From Pomacea canaliculata (Eukaryota; Mollusca; Gastropoda; Architaenioglossa; Ampullariidae), in contig NC_037596.1 in NCBI RefSeq assembly GCF_003073045.1, forward strand, positions 12,335,950 through 12,399,949: a stretch of DNA of 64,000 nucleotides, given 5' to 3'. The number at the start of each line of letters is the position of its first letter. Position 1 is the first letter of the stretch. Under the pieces are notes generated by a model, which made no database searches, was not told the origin of the DNA, and was given only the letters and a program-made list of their open reading frames with translations. Position numbers and translations under genes: made by a program. Below are positions 35,261 through 48,700 of the stretch, in pieces.

Positions 35261-36264
35261 ATGAAACAACTGATAGAAAACAGCAGATGTTCACTTGCTG
35301 AGCAAATTGATAAAAAAATAAAAATTCTTACAAGCACTTTGTTTGAATTAAGAACAGAAGTTGATCATCTAAAAAAAATCTTAGAACAAACTCAAAAACA
35401 AGTAAAAAGCTTGGAGGAAGAATCACAAAGTTTGAGAATACAATGTGCAGAGCAGAAGGAACAAATCAACGTGCTGGAACAGTACTCACGACGTGAATCC
35501 ATACGTGTGTTAGGGATACAGGGAGACAGAAAAGAAGAAACACCTGCAGACTGTGAAAAAAAATTACTGCATATGATTCTGCATGTGCTTGGTTTGACAG
35601 ATATTGATAGTGCCAAAATTTCAACACTTCATCGAATGGGGAGAGTGACGAAAACAAACCTCGACCAGTGATCATAAAATTCGTGTCGCGCAAGGACAGA
35701 GATCAGGTCATCAAAACAAAAAACAGACTTAAGGGCTCAAATGTTGTCATCACAGAAGACCTGACTAAATTAAATTTACAAAGACTAAATCGTCTGCGGC
35801 AACACGATGGAGTGTTAGATGCCTGGTCAGCGGCAGGAGGTCGTTTATTCGTTAAACTGATAGACCTATCAATAATGGAAATCAAAAACGGTGACACAAA
35901 CCCTGTAGAGAAGAAACTGGTGGGGGTTATAAGAGAGCAACAGCGACAAAGCAGGGAGCCAAACAGACAACAGCGATATCGTCAGGGGGAGCAACGACGG
36001 CAGCAAGACCAAAGACAACATCATCTGAGGTCAGGACGGATGGGGGACGACCGTCATGGGGCCTCACCGTCACGTTCCCACTTCTCCCCTACCACCTATT
36101 CGACGCCTTCAACTACCTGGATACATGCGCCGAAACCTGTGTTAGAGACAGATATGGTCCTCCATCAGCATGACGCTAACAAGGAACAACAGCCTTCCAC
36201 AAGTGATGTGAGCAACATTGATATGCAAAACACAAGCAGAACATTGGATAATCCACTTGTGTAA
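35261..36264 (+). pseudogene. LINE ORF1 (coiled coil and RNA-binding region), frame-shifted
   Basis: Two overlapping frames, 35261-35671 and 35668-36264. The first has a Leu/Lys/Glu-rich coiled coil (LRTEVDHLKKILEQTQKQV) then EQYSRRESIRVLGI, a hallmark of L1-type ORF1 proteins. The second carries IIKFVSRKDRDQVIK and VVITEDLTKLN, then a Gln/Arg-rich tail. The frameshift is around 35668. Confidence 0.7.
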
Positions 36265-36910
36265 TCCGCTTGTGATATTCGGTATGTATAAACTGATAAT
36301 TCATGGATATATTTGATTTCCCCTCGAAACCAGTGTGTACTTGTAAGTAACTTTCATATATATATATGTTCTGTACTCTTTGAGACCTTAATAAGGGGAG
36401 TGAAGAAGCTAGTAGGAATACGTAGAGCCAAGGATGGGTTACCTTCTTTTTTAAAAAAAAAATAACCCACCCTTTGAGACAGTTATTAGCGCATTTAAAT
36501 TCTAAACTTCACGAACTTTTACTACTTAGAATTGAGTGTGCTTTCTTTCCCCCCTCCCATGTACTCGCATCAAGAAAAAGTACGCAGCCGTAAATAAAGG
36601 TAGCGCTTGTACACAGCAAAAAACTCACCGACGTAAACATAGATGCACAGTGGGACTTTTATGTCATCCCTTTCTGTAACAGTATACATCATCGACATCA
36701 ATACATCTGTGAATACCGCTCATGGCAAAATGTTGTGGCCTTGCTGCGCCACCGTGCCAGCCTTTTTGTTTGTTGTTACATGTTGTTTCTCTGTACTTTG
36801 TTACTTTTTACTTTCGGAAGAGGAAACAGTGTAATTATGACTCTTTGGGCAGTCTAGTTTTTTTGGTTTTTTTTTCTTCTCAAATTAGAAATAATGGATA
36901 AGTTAACTAT

Positions 36911-38092
36911 ATGTTCTATGAGTTTCTTGATGGATCTAAAGAATCTTTTGAAGCAACTGTTTGGGAATTGGAGAAGTTTGCTCTGTTTTCAGGTCTCAAT
37001 ATTAACTTTGAAAAAACTGCTGCAATTTGGATTGGTATTAATCGAGGCTGCTTGACACGCTATATGACTCAATTAAAAATTCAATGGAATCCTGAAACAT
37101 TTACAGTCCTTGGTATTACTTTTTCTCTAGACCTTGAAGCTGTGATAAATATTAACTACCAAAAGAATTTTACTAAAATGCACAGGATTATGATGGAATG
37201 GAAGGCGAGAGATCTCACACCAATAGGAAGAAACGCTGTATTCAAATCCCTTATACTGTCTTTATTTACTCATCTATTTATTACTCTTCCCTGTCCTGGT
37301 AAGAATATTCTTAAGAAAATTAGTCAGTCAGCCTTTGAGTTCATTTGGAAGAAGAAAATTCACAAAATTAAAAAAACCACTGTTATCAGGAAATACTCAG
37401 AAGGGGGACTAAAGCTGACATGGATAAGGAAGATTTGTACATCAAATGCAGGCTGGAAGTGCCTTTTGAATTCAATTCATCCACAGATTTTAAATTTTCA
37501 ACAGTATGGAGGATACTTTCTGGAAAATATTACTGAAACAAATGTGTTTTGGAAAGATTTATTCGCTATTTTGTCAGACTTTTGCATTAGATTTACCCCC
37601 TTGTCACTTACAGAATTTCTGCATGAACCGTTATTTTTTAATACTTTTCTGTCAAAAAATGATACACAAAAAGCAGTAGAAAAATGGTTAAACTGTAATA
37701 TTATGAAAATTGGGGATTTACTTGATAATAATGGAATATATATGAAATTTGAAATATTCCAACAAATACATGGCAAAAATATAAACTTTCTTGAGTATTA
37801 CAGTAGAATCCTGGCCATTGTCAAATATAAAAGAAAGATTGGTCACTTATGGAAACAATCAGACAGAAATACTACAGGCTATGCACCACTGTTAGCCATA
37901 ACCAAGCATAAAAAAGACACAAAAGGTATAAATAATAAACTGTTATGTTCACAGACGCCTCCGACATGCATTAGAAAATGGGAAAAAGTTTTTCCAGACC
38001 TTCAGTGGGGACAAATATTTGATCAATATTTATTGTTACAATGGATACAAAACTTCAGTGGTTTCAATATCGTATTCTGCATCGTGTTTTAG
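36911..38092 (+). pseudogene. LINE ORF2 C-terminal frame
   Basis: 393 codons matching the region after the RT catalytic motif of Tx1/L1-type ORF2, including LSGLNINFEKTAAIW-like and FEFIWKKKIHKIKKTT. The protein continues with breaks to about 38464 (FYIYRCKCFN). No catalytic core is present. Confidence 0.75.
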
Positions 38093-39618
38093 CTACAAAC
38101 ACACTATTATATCAAATAAAACTAAGAGATTCAGATCTTTGTTGAAAAATTTTGGAAGGATCTCTTTACTAAGTTATAAGAAAAATGTGCTCATTGCGAG
38201 CAGATAGAAGTAAAGAAACAGCTAATACTATTTGGAGTCCAAAATGAGCTTATGACAGATAATATATTCAGCCTTATTCTAATTATGGCAAAGTTTTATA
38301 TTTACCGGTGCAAATGTTTCAATATTCATCTAAGTGTGAACTCATTTGTATTGGAAATAAAGAAAAGATATCATGTAGAAAAATATTACTACACAATAAA
38401 TAGTAAGCCAGAATGTTTTTCGCTAAAATGGATACCATATAAGCAGCTTCTCTTCACACATTGAATGTTTTTGTCTGTGCATTTTTTTAAAGTGAGAATG
38501 CATTTACATTGTGGTCCAATGAGGAGCCTGCGAATCCTGTTCTTTTCCACATTCCTCTTCCTCTATTTTCTCTTTTGTGTTTGTGTTTTGTGACAATCCA
38601 TAGTTTTTTTGTTTTTTTTTAATGTGCATAATGTGTAATACTATTTAATGTCTATTAATTTAGTATTTGTTATTTAATCTTCTAAACACATGTACATTAC
38701 AATAAGTCAAGATCATTACCTTTTATGTAAGTTTTCGTAGCATCATTATCATTTCCATTGCTTTATTTGTAAACATATTTCAAGCATGACGGTGCAAGTG
38801 ATTATTCGTATGATGAGGATCATGTGTAAATTTGTATTTAGATTTCAGAATATTTGTCTACTTTCATTTCTTGTCCTTATATTTGTCAAGACAAAGCATT
38901 GCTATTTTGAAACTTGTGCTACTAGGTGCTATTGATGTTTTTTTTTATCAAATTATGCAATTATTCCCCTTTTTCCTTAGTAAATTACACTTATGGTATA
39001 GATTGTGCATGATGCCAAATTGACATGTTTTAAACACATACACATATGCACTCACCTCCTCAATCACACACATATTCTATTCTATTCTGCTTCTATCTCT
39101 ATTGCTATGTACAAATGATAAATAGACAATACATATATATTTAAAAAGAAAAAAAGGAGAGAGAAAGGGGAAGAAAAGGGGAAAAGGAGAAAGAGAAAGG
39201 AAAAGGAAATTCAAATTTTCTTATTTGTGAAATACAGGTGGTTGTGACATCATAGATTCAGTCAATGACAGAACCACATATATAGCACTGTAATAATAAC
39301 TTTTTTCCTCTAAAAGGTATATAAATTTAAGAATTGTGTAAAATTGATGTTATGTTGTTTTTTTTTGTTTGTTTTTTTTGTGGTGAATTAGTAGGGATTA
39401 GGATGTGTAGTCTCTAGGGAATGTCAGTGGTAGCTGACATTGTAATAGTTGTATGCTCAATGGCATGGAAAATGTTTATGTCTTGTTTAAGACCCACCTT
39501 CATTGTTATGTTTATTTTTGTTGGTGTAAATCATAATAAAAAAAACTATTGTTATTATGATAAAACTAATAGCCAACTAATATTCATAACAGACTTTAAG
39601 TGTTTGTGTATATTGCAG

Positions 39619-39747
39619 CTATTCCCACCATGAGCTGTGAAATTAGGAACGAAAAGTGTCCGTTTCAAATACACTGCTCATTTCCCACGGCTGCTAATGA
39701 TACACGACCTTTTGCTCTTTACTTTTATTCTTCCCAGGGACGTCAAG
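39619..39747 (+). CDS. Gene C exon, first half of a Cys-rich Ig-like domain
   Basis: Acceptor TATATTGCAG, donor GTAACG, 129 bp, phase 1 to 1. It encodes AIPTMSCEIRNEKCPFQIHC followed by SFPTAANDTRPFALYFY. The C..C..C spacing followed by an aromatic beta-strand resembles the first half of Ig-like domains in molluscan membrane protein families (family recollection, not a search result). Confidence 0.6.
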
Positions 39748-42700
39748 GTAACGAATCGGATATCTTTGTGCCTCACTGACCATCTATCTGATCCTCATCC
39801 ATGCTTCTACTAAAATAATCAATTTTTAATTAGATCAACTTTTTTATTTCTACCCATAGCCGTAACAAAAAATTCCTCTTAAATGAGACTTCAAAAGGCC
39901 AATAGACTAACACATCAAACGCTAAATAAAGTTTAAAGCTCCTGGCAAGTTCATAAAACATATATCTATCATCAGTTTGTGATAAAGTACTCAATTTCTT
40001 CTTCTTCTGGGCGCGAGGGACGACAGTTTCGCTCAAATCTTCCGGCGTCTGTAAGACCCGGCTCTCAGAAGATGTTACATCGGCGACAAGTACAAATTCA
40101 AACATTGCTGCACAGACCAATCTAAAACTTCTACTAAAAATATATGATAAAGTAAAATATTAATCAGTGCTCTATCACCAAAGAACATAATAAATCCGAT
40201 ATGTGTTTTTAGCGTGGACAGTCAAATAATATCAATGAATAACAAATAATAAGTAAGTAAAAGGAATGAGACAACTTATAAGGCTAGTAGCCATTTTCCT
40301 TTAAAAATGTTTTTCATCAAGGTAATGTTTGCTTTTTTAATTTGACTTTGTCAGGACATGTACAGATTTTATAACTGACACCGACATTATCACAGATTCA
40401 GCTGCAAATGATACAGTCCCTCGATATTTCTTTCTAGCAAAATACAAGTGTAGACGTAAAAAATTGGTAATAGTAAATGATTCTGTTTTTGTGTGAGAGA
40501 GATAGTGAGACATTAAATTATACATCCTGGGTGTATGATGTATTCTACTTTTTAAGTATGTTTAAGTTGTGCTTAAATTGTCTTAAATTGTAAGAGATTA
40601 ATAATAATTTCATACAGTACTTATATGTTGGGTAGTCTTCCTGGAATTTGTTCTTCCCATTTGAACTCAGGTGAAAGCACTGTAGTGCATGCTCGTAAGC
40701 AGAAACAGGAGTAACAAAATTGTATACTTCTTTTTTGTCTTTTAATTAATAATCAGCTAAACATTAAAGTGTCAATTCATTCTTCGTTGTCTGCTTTTTG
40801 TGCTTTCTTAGCATCTTCATCTAGAATCTGGGATTCTGAGATCCCACATTCCTCAGGTCCAAACCTAGCTAAATTCTTCAAGACTATGCAAACTGTACTG
40901 TTAATTTTTGCTATTGGAGAGATATTGAGTGAAATCATTCAAGGTGTTTGAAACATCAATAAGATCGTCAGGCATAGCGTGGGTGGGATCACAGGAAGTG
41001 ACGTAGCACGTTCATCGCTCGCGGGAGAGGGGACTTTACAGGAACTGTTGTTACATATTCAAATCGCCCACTTAAAAAAACTAGTTAGTAAATTGCATTT
41101 CAGGTACCGCAATGTACAGAATATAATTATATTGTCTTTTTCTACCAGACCAGTAGTGTGTGTAAAACTCAGACATCAGGGAAATGTCACACACCTTATT
41201 GAAAAGTCTCAAATTGAAGAGAGTACTCTAAATTTTATGTTTTCATGTTGTTTTCATCTACTTGATAAACAATCTAGACTGTCTACTTTAATCGTTAACC
41301 ATCTAAAATTCTTTTAATAAAATTTTTTTTTTTTTTGATTTCTTCCGCAGAACGAGTGCTGGTCTGTGGGTACAACGGATACCCTACATGCTTTCCCAAA
41401 AAAAGATTCGAGATAACACATGAAGGTTTTAACGATGTCACCATCACAGTTCCTGACACATTTGCAACAAGCAAAGGTTTATTTGGTTGCCAGAAAGGAG
41501 ACATTCATATGGTTAAAAATTGTCTGTACAATCCTCCAGGTAAGATTTTCACAGGCTGTAAAATATGGTTTGGGAACACAACGATACAACTTTAAATGGC
41601 CAACAGACTAACACCCCAAACACTAAAGTTTGAAGCCCCTGGCAAGTCAATCAGAGTAGAATCTTCAAGGGTGAATCGTTATTACTCACCACGAACAACA
41701 GAGATCAATACATATTTATAGCTATAAAAATATAATTTTACATTGTGGGAATATAATCTAAACAAGAGAAAAGAACGAACTGTAATATCATTAGAAAAAA
41801 ATGGGCGCAACAGAAAAAGGCGAGAATCTTTTAATGACTATTAGTTGATATTCTGCTTACCGATGCCTTGTTACTGGTAAGAAAATACGTTTATTTAAGA
41901 ACGGAGTACGCAGTAAATTAATCCATACCAAATTACTTTTTTCAAGTTTCTTTAACACTTAATCAAAAAGAAACATCAATCACTAGAATGTCGTAACTTT
42001 TAATACTATTGTTAGTAGTCATTAGTCTGATGACAGAAAGAATATAATCTTTTTGTTAAATACAAATTTATTGAACTGTTTACGTTGATTCGTTCATCAT
42101 GACAAATAATTTGCATCACTCATAAAATTATCAACTGACATGACACGAAATAAAGATTAGCACTTTTTTTTACTCAGACATGAGAAAATCTTTAATCCCT
42201 GACGCAATGAATATAAAAGTAATATCCCAAGCTCTCCGTGATTTGTGATGTTCACACATTTTGATGCCTTGTACTCTTTTCTGAATTATAAATTTTTTTA
42301 GAGTATCTTTTACAACTCAAAAACCATATTATTATTCTACACATATTTCTGAGTCTAATGTCCTAGGCATAATTTTCGCTGTCAAGCAATGCCATCAAAA
42401 GATATCTGGAACTATGTTAACTATACAGTGTTGGGCTTTCTTTGATTTACCGATATATCCTCCTTCGCTGTGATATATAATTTTTATCTTGTAATTATTT
42501 TTAAAATCATAGGTCAAGAAAGTCAACTGTCCAGCTTTTCTCTTTTTTTGCGTTTTTTGTTGTTGTTATTTTGTTTTGTTTTTTTGTCTATGATTTTAGA
42601 ATTCCATTTAATGAATTATGGTAATCTTTTTTTTTTAGATATGGTTTTTAAATGTCTCTTTGTTGTAAAGCTTATAGCTTACTTTTAATGTGAAGTTTTA

Positions 42701-45700
42701 CACACTTGTTAAAAATGCAAGAGCTTTCTTTTAATTTCCTAATTCTTGTAGATTATTTGCACAAAATTGCCTTTCGATCTGACATTGCCTAAAGTTCTCC
42801 CTTTTTGAGGTAAGAACTATCACAATTTTGGCAACAGAAAATGGGTATTTTTTCCGTAGTCAGCTGTCTAAATCCGTAACTGCTACAAAAAATGCGTGGC
42901 GCGATGTACGTCTGTGTTGTGTATATGTGTCACCTTTTATTTACAAATGGTTTTGTGAACACGCAATAGTAAAATGGCGCTTGGTCAGATAAACCTTGCT
43001 TACTATCGAACAAACCAAAGTAGCTGATTGGTTGACTTGTCAAGCTGTTAAAGAGAAGTAATCCCTGCTAGAACAAATCCTGAATATACCAGGAGTTTCC
43101 TCCCTTTGGTTTTTATGTTTTTAACGCTTTCTTTACGCAAGGCTAAAGGCAGGGTAAAATATGAAGTGTGTTACACGTGAAAGCCCAGCCCTTTGTTATG
43201 TGGCCTCTTTTTAAGATCTGATATATATCTGACGGCAAAAGAACTTTACTACGTGGTCAAGTGACGTCTGTTCTCTAATAATAAAGCATTAACTATGCGG
43301 ATACAAAGAAGTGAAGAAGCATACATCATGTTATTTTTTGTTTTATACCATTGTAATGAAACCAGTTTTCCCATTTAGCTTAATACCCGGATCTAGTATT
43401 ATGTATTGTTAATTTTTTCAGAAATCTGCAATACTATTAGCAGCACTGAATCTGGAATCGGTCATGGGACGACTACAAAAGGTAGGTACATATTAATAAA
43501 ATTAATTTCTTATGTCTCTTGATGGTTTATGAAACAATGCCAAGACAACGAGTTCTTTCTTCAAAGCATGACTTCATTATCTGGAAGGCTGTCTAAACAT
43601 TCCAACTCTGCTTACAACTTCTTGCTCTTTTCAAAAAATATTTCTTTTATTACTGAATTCATGCACAAGGGAACAGATTAAGCACTATTCACCATTAACT
43701 AGATAAATAAATAAATCACATCACAGACTTTATATGTTTCTGCTTATTAGACAAGGTTTATTCATCTGTAGTTGTGTTCTGCTGTTTCACATCACCGCCT
43801 CATCTTCGTGCTTTGTTTTTTTTTTTTTCACTGGACTGGGACTTCCTGTGCAGTGCACTGTGGTAACGGGGAAGCTCGCTGTACTAGTGTATTGTTATCA
43901 CTGTACAACACCTTCAGTCCTGCTCATGCTGGAGGAACGCGCTTTATTAATACGCCTATTTTAAACATTTTGTCATCAACATACTATGTACATATTCAAT
44001 TGTGTACAAAGTGACAAGCTCAAAATTAACTCTTTATTAAAAACTGTTAACTAAAGTGTAAAACATTACCATAGACAGACATAACATACTGTGCAATCAA
44101 AACGGAATTATTATTATGACAATTTATCTGATAAGCTAGGAACACATTTTATTCTCCCCCTTCCTCTTGTTCTCTCCCCTTTGCCCAATACTCTCCTTAG
44201 GTCAAATGTGTGTGTTAACAGTGTGCACAACGTGATAAAAAGACTTCTATGTATGAACAAGATAACACATTCATGTAAAGTTTTAAATACGTTTGATTTA
44301 ATAAAATCCTGACTCATTATGTATACCAGTCACGGTGTACATGTTCTTTTCGTTCTCTACCAAAATACCTCCCGATAATACGTAACGATTTCTGTTTTTT
44401 CAAATGGTGCTTAAACTTTATGTTGTTTATGACACGTTGAGTTAGAGCACGCACTCACATACACGTCCACACACACCAACATGCCATTATTAACACGTGT
44501 TTATACAAAACAGGCAGCTGATGGTCGGTAGTCAATGCATTGACGTGTTCATGTGGAGACGCATGTGATACACCTCAAACTGATATTGATGAACATTGCT
44601 CTTTCTCCTCACTAATATTAATAGATGGTTTTTTTTCATTAAAGAGATAATGCAACTAATTTAACATTACACGTTTCAATCTATGACATTTGCGTCTATT
44701 TTTAGGCATTGACTTCCCTTTCACCACTGAGCAGGTCGGAAATAAAGGCAAGCAGTTCTAGTAATAATAATAACAACAATAACAATAATGGGTATTTGTA
44801 ATGCGCAGCACCACCACCAAGGCAGATCGCACTCTCACTGAATTATTTTGGTTGAGATGAACATAGCATCATAATATGCAGAACGACAAATGTAACATGT
44901 TTATCAAGAGACATGTCAGCAGACATGTAACATAAGTTACGTGTTGAAGTAGCAAAAGGAACATTGGTATCGCCTGCCTGAATAGAAAAAGCAGTGATGG
45001 GTAAACTCTGGCTCTCCTATTTTTAAAAAAAATTAAAGCTTTTGTTTTTCCGTCATTTTCTTTTATTTTGTGGGTAATGCATAGTCTAATATCAGAAATA
45101 CGGTCTTGGATGCTTCGGATAGCTGTGTGTATCTGAGAAGGAGAAGAGCTGATATACAGCTGAGTGTCATCAGCAAAGGATTGGTCAGATATAGAGTGAG
45201 ATTAAATTAGAGTAGTAAGTGGTTTCATGTACATGATAAAGAGTATGGGACCAAGTACAGAACCTTTGGGGACCCCTGAGCGTATAGAGGTTGGTGGAGA
45301 CACGTAGTCATGCAGTATAACTGAGTTTTATCAGAGAGATGTGACTGAAATCAGTCAAGTGTGGACCTGAGATGCCATAGAGAATAATTAATCTATGAAT
45401 GAGAGTAGTGTGGTCTATAGTGTCAAAAAAATTAGACAGGTCTAAGATGGGGAGAAATGAGATGTCACCTCTATCAAGAACTGACAAAATGTCGTTTGTC
45501 ACCTTGAGCAGAGCAGTCTCAGTGCTATGAAAAAGGCGATAAGTGGACTTTGATGGAGAAGCAAATTTTCAGAGTTAAGATAGCATAAAAATTGCTTGAG
45601 AACTATTTTCGCGAAGATTTCGAAAAGAAATGTCGTTTGAGACTAGGCGGTAATTGTTTCACTAAGGCTGTTTTGAAGGTAGTTGAGAAGATGCCAGAGG

Positions 45701-48700
45701 ACAAGCTGTCATTTACTACTTTTTTGAGGGCAGAAAGTAGGACGTTGAGAGAGTCTACCAGTAATAGGGTTGGATTTGGGTACAGTGGACAAGTTGTGGG
45801 TTTTGAATGGAGTATGATGGTCCTAAGCTCACTTTCCGAGATCAGATGAAAAGAAGAGAAAGAGAACTTTGGCCTTGCCAGATTGTCGACGTGGGTAGCA
45901 AGAGCTGAAGGGTGCACAGGCAGTTGATCATTTTTAAGCCAACTGTGAGCTTAGGAGGTTTTGCCAATGGTATTGCGACATTTATTGCTGATGACCTTGT
46001 GCTGAACTGCTTTTTAAAATAATTAGTCAGCATAATGATGAATAACACATTACTACAAAGGTTTAAAAACGCAAACCGTAGATTTAACCAGATAATAGGT
46101 AGATAAAACTAGGTGAGCAAATACTTTCATTCCTGCTTTAGGTTTTGGATACCACATTAGGTTAATTGAAGGATTTTCTTAAAAAAAAATGGATACTAAG
46201 TCCAGAAGAGTTAATTTAGCAACTTGTTAAACTAAGAAAAAAATCAAAAGTACTTGCTTTTTACTGATATAAACCTTACAAAGTAAATCTAAAAAGTATG
46301 TGTTTATAGGCATTTGTCACAAGTACATGTACAGTAAACAATAAAATGAACTATTTAGAGGCTTTTTTTTCATTCCAGAGGTCTTTAAGAAAATGTTTTG
46401 CATTTTTTGGTTTGTTTTTGATGTGTGAGATTTTCTTCTGGAGCTCTAACTTTTATGACGATATGTGTTTCTGTTCTTTCAGGTATCGACCCTGCAGTTC
46501 TTGCTGGTGGAATTCTAGGATTAATCGCCGTCATTGCGCTCACTATCATTATCATCGTCTGTCTGCTGCTCAAGAAATACAGACCTAAGAGTACGACTGC
46601 ATTTTCCCCACTTGATATTATGAAATCACAGTTTAAATGAAAACAGGAGTAAAAAAATTGGTTTCTTTATGATCGGGTCAATTTAATTTTTAAATAATAG
46701 TTTAACATCAGTAGATAATTATGTTTAATTTTCAATATAAGTCATGAAACATCAGCATTCTCATCTGTCATTAGAAAAGCATTGAAATACCTGCTGGGCA
46801 GGAGAGTTTAGTTGGGTACTATTAGTATTTTTAACAGGGAGTCAGTTAAGCAAATCTCTCATGTCTTCTCCTCAGAGAAACATCGCTACGGTTGTTGTGT
46901 TCAATAAGCAATTTTTCCCCAAAAAATGAAACAGCTGATTTTGGAATACAGATTTACAGATTTGAACTTTATTTAGAAGCTTTGATTTAAGGTAAAAATA
47001 AATAAAAAGGTCTATACCAAAATTCACTCGAGAGAGTGGTAAAAAAAAGCAAAGATCTAATCTGTTTACATCTTTGAACAAAAATAATCCAGTGGCATTT
47101 GTAGTCAGCAGCCAAGGTCTTTAGGTAATGACAGCAAATACAAACTTCATCTGAATGTCGAAGAGACCATTCAGCAACATTACATAGTGTGCTGGTCTGT
47201 TTTCTTTTACCACGGATAGCATTCTTTCTCTTTAAATTTAGCTTATTAAGATGCTAATAATAGCAATACCACCCTTTTCTCACTTTCTTTTTCTCCAATA
47301 ATCTAAGAACGATTAAGAAAACATCATTAGTATGGTTACCATTTCTTTTCGTCCTAAAATACCACCGAAATATGTTTTTCTGATACTTTACCGTCTGTTT
47401 GCAATGGTTTTGGCCTACGAATGGGGTTAATTCTTATTAATTATGGTTAAAAACCATGCACATATAATTTCTTAATTCAACTAAACTTTAAATAATGGAT
47501 AAGAGAAAAGCATATACCTTTCTAAATCTTTAGCACAAAGATCATGCTGCACATTTAGTCTTCAAGTAGCCACACATTAGTAACTAATGTAGGAATTGTA
47601 TTTTGAAAAAAAATTTAACATTGAAATGATTTTTTTTTAGGTTGTAGCCGTTTCAAGCAACGTCTAATGTAAGTTGATTGCTTTCGTGTCTAGTTAACTG
47701 AAATTTATGTATAATGACCACAATAAAAATGTGATTTTACAATAATTGTACACGTGTATGCCACTCAGTAATTAAGCCTCTGTATTAGACAGTTTTTCAT
47801 CAGATTTCTGATAAATCGACTAAAGTGTGACGTGACCCTGGTTTGACTACAATAGTATTTTATTTTAAATGAAAAAAGACAGAAAATGGTACAAAGGCGA
47901 CATCTAAAATAGCATTACACTAGAGCAAATCAGTGAAGTACAACCAACCTCAAGGTGTCTAACAATGTCTATCAACCCAGTTCTCCCAACAAGCGACTTT
48001 TTTCTCCTCTCTAAACTCACATTCTAAACGAACGTCTAATCAAAGTGTGAAGAAGTCCTGATCAAGATGGGACAGTGCCAAAGTTATTTCTCCAGGTGCA
48101 TAACACCATATACATGTATCTATACCCTTTAGCCAGTACTCTGTACACTCAATCATTCCAAATGACATAAATCGTAGCATATCATTTTTCACTAGCGCTG
48201 AAACATGTTCAGTAACCATACATCTTGCTTTATTTAGATGCGCCGATCCTACACCAGTCATCCCTATCGAGGAATACAACAAACCTTGTCTTGAGAAAGA
48301 AAACACAGACAACCATGTAAACCAAACGACGACCGACCCTGCATCATTTAGCTTCAATGGAGGCATTGTGGAAACAAAGAAAGTGTTCAATGGGTATGGA
48401 AAAACACTGTTTACAAATGGTTTAAATATATTGTAAAAAATTTGAATAATAAACGAAAGGGTTACCTACCTTGTCGTAAATTGTCCTTAAATAATGCGGA
48501 ACTATAGATACAATATCTCTATTGTGTGCTTGCTTGTGTGCTAGAGCGCATCAGTTTGTGTGTATTAGAATATATTGATGAATGCAGGTACGCTTTATAA
48601 AAACTTTCTTAATATAATTAATTCTCTAGGGACGTAAGAGGTAAGAATATAAAAAGACTGTACTCTTCAGATGATAGATCTCGGTTGTTAGCCATCTTAA

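Larger units (their letters stand above)
34950..38470 (+). mobile_element. Tx1/L1-like LINE with internal deletion
   Basis: ORF1 region at about 34964-36264 and the C-terminal part of ORF2 at 36911-38464. The endonuclease and most of the RT, which should lie between them, are missing. The ORF2 part begins just after the position of the catalytic RT box (FLDGSKESFEATVWELEKFA) and keeps LTPIGRNAVFKSLILS and EGGLKLTWI. The 3' UTR probably extends to about 39150. Confidence 0.75.

Noticed and set aside
34957..35337. 126-codon minus-strand frame
   Set aside because: Antisense of the Lys/Glu-rich LINE ORF1 leader.
39830..40120. 96-codon minus-strand frame starting MVCAAMFEFVL
   Set aside because: Lies in a gene C intron, has no domain, no paralog in the window and no convincing splice context; left unassigned.
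48040..48390. 116-codon minus-strand frame
   Set aside because: Antisense of the gene C tail exon, which has conserved splice sites and phase.
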